A stretch of 64,000 bases of DNA, from assembly GCF_032452875.1 (NCBI RefSeq), contig NC_083873.1, positions 71,669,987 through 71,733,986 on the forward strand, given 5' to 3'. The DNA is from Bos javanicus. Lineage: Eukaryota > Chordata > Mammalia > Artiodactyla > Bovidae. The notes under the pieces are model-generated. The model did no database searches and had not been told where the DNA came from. It was given only the letters and a program-made list of their open reading frames with translations. Both the position numbers and the translations under genes were made by a program. Shown here piece after piece: positions 24,201 through 36,200 of the stretch. The stretch's first letter is position 1; each line of letters starts with the position of its first letter.

Positions 24201-27200
24201 TTGTTTATCTATTTTTTACATACTAATTTGTAGGGCCTTGTTGTTTATCTATTTTAAATATACTAGTTTTTATCTGCTAATCCCAAACTCCTAATTTATC
24301 CCTCCCCCTTTTCCTTTGGTAGCTATAGTTTTGTTTTCTATGTTTGTGAGTCTTAAACATAACTTTTATATGCCCTGAGAAACCAAAAATCCACATGACT
24401 CACTTTATTGCCATATTCTCTTTACTGGGGTAGTCTGGAGCCAAATCTACAATATCTCCAAGATATGCCTGTATTTCATATTATTGTGTTGGCCAAAAAG
24501 TTCCTTGGGGTTTTTCTGTGGTATCTTACGAAAACCCTAACCGTTTTGGTCAACCCAGTATTTGTACTCCATAGTGTGGAATTGCTAAAATTTTTGCTAC
24601 CTGTGTCATTGTCATTGTTATTCTCATTCTTCTTTCAAAGAAATCTAAAATCAGAATATTTATACAGAGTCTAAAAGGTGATGTGTCTTAAAAAATGGTA
24701 AGGAGGTCAGTATGGCCCAGTTAGACTGTATCTACAGGTTGGACTCAGGTTATAAAGAACATAGTATGATAACTAAGAGTGAATGGATTTTACCATATAA
24801 ACATGGAGAATAAACAGAAAATTTTAACCAAGGGAGTGACATGAATAACATGCCTGTTAGGAAGTGAACTATGGCAAAAATAGGGAAGGTGGATTTGGAG
24901 ACTTAAGAGACTGATGGAGAACAGTGGAGACAATGTACCAGGAGTCAAACAGTGGCAATGAGCTTGGAGAACAGTGGCCAGATTTAGGAAACACTTGTTA
25001 CACAAAATCAGAACAAACAATGTAGTAAGACCAAGAACTTGCTGTGTTTGTTTAATTAAGGAATACTATTTAGGAAGAACTAAGGTGGAAACTTCTTTCT
25101 CCCCCTCTTGTTTCCTTGCAAGGCATTATGTACATTCTAAGATGGAAAGCAGCCTAAATGGAATGGCCTGTCTTATTCTGGTACATGTCTGTATTCAGAA
25201 GTTATTGTTGTTCAGTTGTGTCCAACTCTTTGCAGCCCCATGAACTGCATCACAGCAGTCTTCCCCGTCCTTCACTATCTCCCAGAGTTTACTCAAACTC
25301 AATGTCCATTGATTGGGTGATGCTATCCAACCATCTCATTCTCTGTTGCCCTCTTCTCCTCCTGCCCTCAATCTTTCCCAGCATCAGGGTCTTTTCCAGT
25401 GAGTCAGCTCTTTGCATCAGGTGGCCAAAATATTGGCACTTCAGCTTCAACATCAGTCATTCTAATGAATATTCAGGGTTGTTTTCCTTTAGAATTGACA
25501 GGTTGGATCTCCTTGCTGTCCAAAGGACTCTCAAGAGTCTTCTCCAACCGTTCAAAAGCATCAATTCCTGGGTGCTCAGCCCTCTTTATGGTCCCGCTCT
25601 CACATCTGTACATGACTACTGGGAAAACCATAGCTTTGACTCTACAGGCCTTTGTCAGCAAAGTGAAGTCTCTGCTTTTTAATACACTGTCTAGGTTTTT
25701 CATAGCTTTTCTTCCAGGGATCAAGTGTCTTTTAATTTCATGGCTGCAGTCACCATCTGCAGTGATTTTTGGAGCCCAAGAAAAGAAAGTCTCTCACTGT
25801 TTTCATTGTTGCCTCATCTATTTGCCATGAAGTGATGGGACTGAATGCCATGATCTTCTTTTTTTTTTTTATTTTATTTTATTTTTAAACTTTACAATAT
25901 TGTATTGGTTTTGCCAAATATCGAAATGAATCCGCCACAGATATATGTGTGTTCCCCATCCTGAACCCTCCTCCCTCCTCCCTCCCCATACCATCCCTCT
26001 GGGTCGTCCCAATGCACCAGCCCCAAGCATCCAGTATCGTGCATCGAACCTGGACTGGAGACTCGTTCCATATATGATATTATACGTATTTCAATGCCAT
26101 TCTCCCAAATCATCCCACCCTCTCCCTCTCCCACAGAGTCCAAAAGACTGTTCTATACATCAGTGTCTCTTCTGCTGTCTCGTATACAGGGTTATTGTTC
26201 CTATCTTTCTAAATTCCATATATATGCGTTAGTATACTGTATTGGTGTTTTTCTTTCTGGCTTACTTCACTCTGTATAATAGGCTCCAGTTTCATCCACC
26301 TCATTAGAACTGATTCAAATGTATTCTTTTTAATGGCTGAGTAATACTCCATTGTGTATATGTACCACAGCTTTCTTATCCATTCATCTGCTGATGGACA
26401 TCTAGGTTGCTTCCATGTCCTGGCTATTATAAACAGTGCTGCGATGAACATTGGGGTACACGTGTCTCTTTACATTCTGGTTTCCTCAGTGTGTATGCCC
26501 AGCAGTGGGATTGCTGGACATGATCTTCTTTTTTGAATGTCGAGTTTTAAGCCAACTTTTTCACTCTGCTCTTTCACCTTTGTCAAGAGTCTCTTTAGTT
26601 CCTCTTCACTTTCTTCCATTAGGATGGTATCATCTGCATAGCTGAGGTTGTTGATATTTCTCCTGGCAATCTTGATTCCAGCTTGTGAGTCATCTAGCCC
26701 AGCATTTCACATGATGTACTCTTTCTTTAAGTTAAATAAGTAGGGTGACAATATACAGCCTTGACGTACTCCTTTCCCAATTTTGAACCAGCCTCTTGTT
26801 CCATGTCCGGTTGTAACTGTTGGCTTCTTGACCTGCCTACAGATTTCTCAGAAGACAGGTAAGATGGTCTGGTATTCGGAATATTCAGAATAGGAAGCAA
26901 AATTAAAAGCTCACTGGTCAGGATGGTCAGAATCTTGAAGTATGAGGCCATTCTATAAAAACAGGACTTTGCCTTGACTACTGGAAATAAGTTTTAAGAG
27001 AAAGAGAGTTGATGATAGAAAACTGAGAAAAGCTTTAAAACTACAAGGAAGCCTCTAGAAAAATTACATACAATTAATTTTATTTTTACACTATATTATT
27101 TTTTAGGAAGGTGGAATATTTTGAAGAGAAGACTAATAAATATAATATAATGCCATTGATTATACTGAAAGAGCTTTAAAATAAGAAATTAAAGAAGCTT

Positions 27201-30200
27201 TTAAAATAAGCAAACTGTTTTTTAAGATCTTTCATTTTTTAAAAGTTATTTCCACCAGAAATAAAGAATCCCATTTGTTATTGTCCACTGACTCTTTAGG
27301 CTAGTAAATGAGCAACTACAGCGGTCACTTGAGGATTATCAGCACCGACTTAACATGAAAAGAAGTGAACTTGAATCAGCCCAAGCACAAGTTAAAATAC
27401 TGGAGGAAAAAATAGGTAAGTGTTCTTAAATTTTGTTTTTGCTGATCCTAATTTACTTTGTCTAAGAAACCTTTCTTTTCATTTATAGGTAAACTACACC
27501 TCAGGATGACTTCACAGAATGAAGAGGCTCATGTAATGAAAAAGACCATTGGTGTTATTGATAAAGAAAAAGACATCCTTCAGGAGACTGTGGATGAGAA
27601 GACAGAAAAGATTGCAAACTTGCATGAAAACCTAGCTAGTAAAGTATGGGACTATTAAGTAATATTATCTGCTATCTGAACAGAAAATCTTATTCTGTTT
27701 CATATATGCAGTTTTTTTTAATTGAAGGATAATTGCTTTACAAGATATACAGTTTTTATTTCATAAGAACCATGTGTGAGTTCCCAAGACCCAGAGCCAT
27801 CTCTTCTGATATGTTTAAATTTCATTTTATCCCAATAATTTGAATTTTTAAAAGTTCTATTTCTAGAATACAATTTTATCATATATGATTACAGCAAACT
27901 CAAGGAACAATTCAGATTCTTAGAGTGGGTAGAAATATGCCAATATGTGAAATATATTTGGTACATGGAAATATCTTTACTTAGAGCCTTCTTTTATAAC
28001 ATGTTATGTGATTGAATTTAAACTATATAAATGTGATAAATTTTAGAATTCAACTGGAGATACTTCTATATGAATGGTTTAGAATCTGATATATTTTTAT
28101 AATTTCTGTAGGAAAAAACTATTACTCAGATGAAGATAACAGTCTCAGAGTATGAATCTTCTCTGAAGTAAGTAACTGATGGAATGGCATCCAGCTTTTT
28201 AAGAAATTTTCAGTGAATGCAGCATTATCTGTTTGGATAGCAGTCTGGCAATAGGAAAATTTCTTTTTTCACTTTTCCTATTTTTGTCAGTGGAAGTTAT
28301 CGTTTTCTCAATCTCCTGCATAGACATTGTTATCCTCTAACTTTCTCCCTTCCTCTGTCATCGGCATCTAAACAATTATGTCTTATTAATTTTTCCTTTA
28401 CACACCTACTTACTCCTTATTTCTACGGCAGTTATCCTGTGCAGGCCCTAATCATCAAAACTTAGATTACCTCAGCAGCTAGTACTGAATTTATTCCACA
28501 TCTAAACCTTTTTAAGTATGGTTGCAAGATTTTACATTTTGTGTCTGGTCTCTCTACTTCAAGAAAAAAAGCACTAATTGTATTTCTTTTATATACCCTT
28601 ACATATTATAATAGGCCTCCCTGGTGGCTCAGCAGTAAAGAATCTGCCTGCAATGCAGGAGACACAGGTTCAATCCATGGGTTGGGAAAGTGCCTTAGAG
28701 AAATAAATGGCATCCCACTCCAATATTCTTGCCTGGAGAATCCCATGGACAGAGAAGCCTGGCAGGCTATAGTCCATAAGGTCACAAAAAGTCAGACATG
28801 ACTCAGCAACATATTATATAATAGTAGGGACTTAAAACATTTAAATAAATATTTACCAATTGAATCATTTATGTTCTAACACTTGAAAATCTTCTGTTTT
28901 TACTTTAATTTTATAATAATAAATGTATTTTAAGACTTTATTTTCACATAATGATTGGTAGAGATCTAAAATGTCTTCACCTAATTAATCAGTGTCTTAA
29001 TTCAGTAGTTGTCATTTCTTTTTCTGTTTTATTGAAGTATAGTTGATTTACAGTGTTGTGTTAATTTCTGCTCTACAGGAAAGTAATTCAGTTATATGTA
29101 TATATTCTTTATCATATTCTTTTCCATTATGGTTTACTATAGGATAATGAATGTAGTTCCCTGTGTTACACAGTAGGATCTTGTTGTTTATCCATTCTCT
29201 ATACATTCATTTGCAACTGTTAATCCCAAACTCCCAGTCCTTCCCTTCCCTACCTCCTCCCACTTAGCAACTACAAGTCTGTTCTCCATGTCTGTGAGTC
29301 TGTTCTTTCATAAATATGTTCATTTGTGTCATACTTTAGATTCCACATGGAGGTGATATCAATTTGTCCTTTTCTTTCTGAATTATTTCACTTCGCATCT
29401 CATAATCTCCAGGTCCATCCATGTTGCTGCAAATGGCGTTATTTCATTTTTTAAATTGCTGAGTAATATTCTAGTGTGTGTATATATATATATGTATATA
29501 CCACATGTTTTTTATCTGTTCGTCTGTCTGTGGACAGTTAGGTTGCTTCCATGTCTTGGCTGCTGTAAATAGTACTGCTTTGAACATAGAGATGCATGTA
29601 TCTTTTCAAATTATACTTTTGTCTGGGTATATGCCCAGGAGTAAGATTGCTGGATCATATGATAACTCTTTAGCTTTCTTGAGGAACCGCCATACTATTC
29701 AGTAGTGGTTGTACCAGTTTACATTCCCAACAGCAGTGTAAGAGAATTCCCTTTTCTCCACACATTCTCCACTTCTATTATTTGTAGACTTTTTAATGAT
29801 GGCCAATTCTGACTGGTATGAGGTGGTACTTCATTTTAGTTTTGATTTGCATTGCTCTAATAATTACTGATGTTGAGCCTCTTTTCGTGTGCCTATTGGT
29901 CAGCTGTACTTCTTTGGAGAAATGTCTATTTAGGTTTTCTGCCCATTTTTCGATTGGATTGCTTGATTGTTTTTGTTGTTATTGAGTTGTATGAGCTGTT
30001 TGTAGATTTTGGAAATTATGCGCTTATCAGTTGTATCATTTGCAAATATTTTATCCCAATCCATAGGTTGCATAGTTGTAATTTCTTGCATTCTTAGTAT
30101 ATTTAATTCAGAGTAAAATAGTTTCCTTTTAAATAAACTAAATTTTCCAAAAAGCTTTCTTTATTATTGCTACCCCACTCACGTAACAGCCACCTAAAGG

Positions 30201-33200
30201 AAACATTGATTAATCGGGACCGTGAGATAAGCAGCCTCCGGCGCCAGCTTGATGCGGCTCACAAAGAACTTGATGAAGTAGGAAGATCTAAAGAAATGTC
30301 TTTTAAGGAAAACAGAAGATTACAGGATGATCTGGCTACAATGGCAAGAGAAAACCAGGTATGAGCACAGTACATAAACTTTGATAGTTTCATAATATGC
30401 AGTTTTACAATATATTCAATGTTTGCTAAATTTTAAAGCTCTAAATATTATGTCCTCTAAATTTTAATTATATAAATATGAGCAACAAAAGAAAGAACTC
30501 TTTAAGGAGAATATTGTTTATAAAGGTATTTTAAAATGTGGCTTAGAATACTTCTGTATATTATAGCAGTAATAAACCATCAGACACCATTGTAGGCTTT
30601 GTTGCAAGGAATCCTGAAGCTGGGAGCGTGGTGTTCTCTGTGGCAGAAATCTTTGTCAGTCTACTGCATGAGGACCCCAGTATCACTCCCAAGGCAAAGT
30701 TGCTGTGTTTTAAAGACCCATGGTAGATTTTAATTATTTGTACTTACTTCCAGTGGCTTAGAGATTACCTACCTACAAGCTAATTAATGAATATTTTAGA
30801 ATGGCAAATACTGAAAGGTATTGGCTTTGTTTGTACTAGGTTTTTAAAGGATCATACCAAGAAAACCAGTGATTTTCTTATTTTAAATATTTTACATTTT
30901 TTGAATTACTCATTATAGAGCACATTGCTGATATATAAATTTTTAAAAATATTAATTCCTGAGCCCTTAGTTTAAGTACCAGATATGTGGTCAGTTATAT
31001 TGTGGGAGATATATGGTAATAATTGGTTAAAAAGTCAAGATCAGTCAAAAAAACATGTGAAAATAATACTTAGGAACAGTTTTCCTTTTTTCCTACTCTC
31101 TCTTAGTCCCCAAATTCAGAAAGAGCTGTTTGAACATAAGTAGAACTCATTAGGTGCTACATTCATTTTATATTGTCTTCAATTTTCTGATTTATAGCAA
31201 ATTTCATTGGAATTAGAAGCAGCAGTGCAAGAAAAAGAAGAAATGAAGAGTAGAGTTCATAATTACATAACTGAAGTGTCACGATGGGAGAGCTTAATGG
31301 CTGCTAAGGTGAAAAAAGCATTGGTTAGGTTGAATTTAAGACTGATTTTGTTTTAACTTTTTCATGTTTCTTTATTCTGCCTCCTCTATTAGATATTAAC
31401 ATATGAAAGTGGAGATCTTGCCTGTTGTCCTTGTATATTTTCTTACATGTCTTATTTAGTATAGTATCTGCACAGATGGCTTATGCTTCCTAAATTAAAG
31501 CAAAATCCCAATGTGTTGTATGTTTATGACATAGGTTTTCAGTGAGTGACCATTACTAATTTAGAAACAATTTAACTGTGATTAAACCAGGAAAAAGAAA
31601 ATCAAGATTTGTTAGATAGATTTCAGATGCTTCATAACCGCGCTGAAGACTGGGAAGTCAAAGCCCATCAAGCTGAGGGAGAAAGCAGCTCAGTTCGACT
31701 GGAACTTCTTTCTATAGACACAGAGAGGAGACACCTTCGAGAGAGAGTGGAGCTGCTAGAAAAAGAAATTCAGGAGGTAATATATATATATATATAATAT
31801 TTTTCTTGTACAGACATAATTTAGTAAAACAGAAAACATTCAAAGGCACTTTATCAAAATGATGTTTAAACATTGGTAGAATCAAATTGAATGGTAATAT
31901 TTCGTCATTAATTCTGATAATTTGCTTGAGAGTTCCATTACTTTTCTATTGTAGTAAAATACACATAACATCAAATTTACCATTTTAAGTGTACCACCGT
32001 CCTTCTTCAGAACATTTTCATCTTCTCCACCTAAACTCTGTACCCATTGAATACTCACTCCCCCCAGCCACTGACAACCACTGTTCTACTTTCCTTTGAA
32101 TTTGGCTATTTCATTTAGCCCTAAGGTTCACTTAAATTTTAAGGTTCACCCATGTTGTGGCATGTGTCAGAATTTCATTTCTTTTTAAGGCTGAATAATA
32201 TCCCATTTTTTGTATATACCACATTTTGTTTATCCATTTATTTGTCAATGAACATTTGGTTTATTTCCATCTTTGGCTATTGAGAATAATGCTGCTATGA
32301 ACACAGGCATACAATATCTATTCAGGTCTTTGGTTCCTGTTCTTTAAGATATACCTAGACATTGAATTACTAGATCATAGTATGATTTTGTGTTTAATTT
32401 TTTTGTGCAACTGCCATACAGTTTTTCACAGGGTCTGCACCATTTTACATTTCTACCTGCAGTGTTAGGGTTCTAGTTTCTCCACGTCTTTACCAATGCT
32501 TGTTTTTTCTGTTTGTGTGTGTGTGGTTTGTTTGTTTTTAATAATAGCCTTCCCAATGGGAGTGAAGTAGTATTTCATTTTGGTTTTGACTTGTATTTTC
32601 TTGATGATTAGTGATGTTGAGCATATTTTTTGTGCTAATTGGCCATTTGTATATTTTTTTTAAGAAATGTCTATTTAAATCCTTTGCCTATTTTTTTAAA
32701 TCAAGCTGTTTTTGTTGTTGAGTTTTAGGAGTTGTTTTTATATTCTAAATATTTGTCCTGTATTAGATATGTGACTTGTGAATATTTTCTCCCATCTAGT
32801 GTCTTACCTTGTCACTCAGTCTTATCCTTAATGCAGAGAAGTTTTAAATTTTGATGAAGTCCAATTTATTTGTTTCTTTTTGCCTGTATTTTTGGTGTCA
32901 TATCTAAGAAATCATTGCTAAATCCAACATCACAAAGCTTTTTCCTTTTTTTTTCCTATGAGTTTTCTAGTTTCAGCTCTTATGTTGAGGTCTTTGGTCC
33001 ATTTTGAGTTAATTTTTATATATGAAATAAGATAAGGCTCCAATTTCATTCTTTTGCATGTGGATTTAAACAAACTTTTCCCATAGAGTCTAATAAAAAT
33101 CTCTTAATAAAATTTTGAGTTGAGTTAAAATATAGAAATCCTTAGTAAGTTAGATTGATGTAGAACTGTTGGTTATTGGTTCTCCTTTCATTTTGTTGGT

Positions 33201-36200
33201 GGAGTATTTTAGCTGATCTTCATTTTTCAGAAGAAAGCATTGATTACTCATAGTGTGTAGAATTATGCACCGCCTCCCACAAACACCAAATATATTTAGT
33301 TCCTAGCTCTGAGAACCTGTGAACGTGACTGTGCAGATATAATCAAGTTAAAATGAGGTCCTGCTGGGTAGGGTGGACCCTAATCTGGTAACTGGTGTCC
33401 TTATAAAATAACAGCGATTCAGATACAGAGCCCCAGTGGAGAATGCCACATGAAGACAGAGGCAGAGATTGAAATGAAGTGTCTACCAACGCAAGGAACC
33501 CCACAGATTGCCAGCAGTCACCGAAGCTGGAGAGAGGCATGGAACAGAGTCTCCCACAGAACCTCTAGAAGGAACCAATCCTGCTGACAACCTAGATTTC
33601 AGACATGAGGCCCCAGAACTGGGAGGGAATGCGTTTCTCTGTTTTAAGCTAGCTAGTTTGTGGTAATTTGTTATGGCAGCATTAGGAAACAAATACAGAC
33701 GTTGGTACCAGGAAGTGGGATGCTGCTGTAACAAACCTAAAAAGGGTCTTTGGAATTGGGTAACGGATACATTCTGGAAGGGTTCTGAGAGCCTGATAGA
33801 AAAGCCTTGATTACCTTGAAGAGACTGTTGGTAGAAAGGTAGACATTAAAAGTGAGGCCTCAGAAAGAACAGGAAAGCTATAGAGATAACTTCTATTATT
33901 TACAAAATACGTAAATCATTATGAATGGAAGTTGTCCAGAAATAAGAATGTTTCTTCCACTGCGGTCTCAGATGCACTGGAGGAACATGTTTTTGGATGC
34001 TGGAGGAAAGGTGATTCTTAGAAAATGGCAGAGGACTTGGCTGAAGTATGGTCTGCTCTTAGGAAAGTAGAACTTAAAAGTGATGAACTTGGATATTTGG
34101 TTGAGGAAATTTCCAAGTGAAGTGTGAAAGATGCAGCCTGATTTTTCCTGCTGTTTGTAGTAAGATGTGAAGGAAAGAGACAAATTGAGGAAGGAATTGC
34201 TAAGCAAGAGAGGAACCGGGACTCAAGGATTTGGAAAAGTTCTAGCCTGTACAGTTAGGGTGTTCTGGAGGCAGGAAAGAGACTGTGGCTAGACAACCTC
34301 TTGGTGAAGCAATTAGGTGAGTAACCCATAGATCCAGGCAGTCACCTCAGCAGAAACACTGCCAGCTTGGGCTGAAAGGGACAGAAATAGGATGATTGAA
34401 AGGAAGGCTGAACTCCTTGGATCTTACAAGCAGAAAACAGGTCAGTAGAGTTCCAGAGAATAGCAAGGAGAAAGAAGAAAGCCTTCCTCAGTAATCAGTG
34501 CAAAGAAATGGACGAAAACAATAGAATGGGAAAGACTAGAGATCTCTTCAAGAAAATTAGAGATACCAAGGGAACATTTCATGCAAAGATGGGCTCAATA
34601 AAGAACAAATGGTATGGACCTAACAGAAGCAGAAGATATTAAGAAGAGGTGGCAAGAACACACAGAAGAACTATACAAAAAAGATCTTCACAACCCAGAT
34701 AATGACATCGTGTGATCACTCACCTAGAGCCAGACATCCCGGAATGTGAAAGTCAAGTGGGCCTTAGGAAGCATCACTACGAACAAAGCTAGTAGAGGTG
34801 ATGGAATTCCAGTTGAGCTCTTTCAAATCTTGAAAGATGATGCTGTGAAAGTGCTGCACGCAATATGTCAGCAAATATGGAAAACTCGGCAGTGGCCACA
34901 GGACTGGAGAAGGTCAGTTTTCATTCCAATACCAAAGAAAGGCAATGCCAAAGAATGCTCAAACTACTGCACAATTGCACTCATCTCATATGCTCCAAGC
35001 CAAGCTTCAGCAGTATGTGAACCATGAACTTCCAGATGTTCAACCTGGTTTTAGAAAAGGCAGAGGAACCAGAGATCAAATTGCCAACATCCAGTGGATC
35101 ATGGAAAAAGCAAGAGAGTTCCAGAAAAATATCTATTTCTGTTTTTTTGACTATGCCAAAGCCTTTGACTGTGTGGATCACAATAAACTATGGAAAATTC
35201 TGAAAGAGATGGGAATACCAGACCACCTGACCTGAGAAATCTGTATGCTGGTCAAGAAGCAACAGTTAGAACTGGACATGGAACAGCAGACTGGTTCCAA
35301 GTAGGAAAAGGAGTACGTCAAGGCTGTATATTGTCACCGTGCTTATTTAACTGATACGCAGAGTACATCATGAGAAATGCTGGGCTGGATGAAGCACAAG
35401 CTCGAATCAAGATTGCTGGGAGGAATACCAGTAACCTCAGATACACAGATGATACCACCCTTATGGCAGAAGTGTAGAAGAACTAAGAGCCTCTTGATGA
35501 AAGTGAAAGAGGAAAGTGAAAAAGTTGGCTTAAAACTCAACATTCAGAAAACTTAAGATCATGGCATCTGGTCCCATCACTTCATGGCAAGTAGATGTGG
35601 AAACAGTGGCAGGCTATTTTTGGGGGCCCCAAAATCACTGCAGTTGGTGACTGCAGCCATGAAATTAAAAGGTGCTTACTCCTTGGAAGGAAAGTTATGA
35701 CCAACCTAGACAGCATATTAAAAAGCAGAGACATTCCTTTGCCAACAAAGGTCCATCTAGTCAAGGGTATGGTTTTTCCAGTAGTCATGTATGGATGTGA
35801 GAGTTGGACTCTAAAGAAACCTGAGTGCCGAAGAATTGATGCTTTTGAACTGTGGTGTTGGAGAAGACTCTTGAGAGTCCCTTGGACTGCAGGGAGGTCC
35901 AACCAGTCCATCCTAAAGGAGATCATTCCTTGGGTTTTAAGACTGATGTTGAAGCTGAAGCTCCAGTACTTTGGCCACCTGATGCAAAGATCTGACTCAT
36001 TTGAAAAGACCCTGATGCTGGGAAAGATTGAAAGCAGGAGGAGAAGGGGTTGACAGAGGATGAGATGGTTGGATGGCATCATCGACTCAATGGACGTCAG
36101 TTTTGGGTAAACTCTGGGAGTTGGTGATGGACATGGAGGCCTGGCATGCTGCAGTCCATGGGGTCGCAAAGAGTCAGACACGACTGAGCAACTGAACTGA

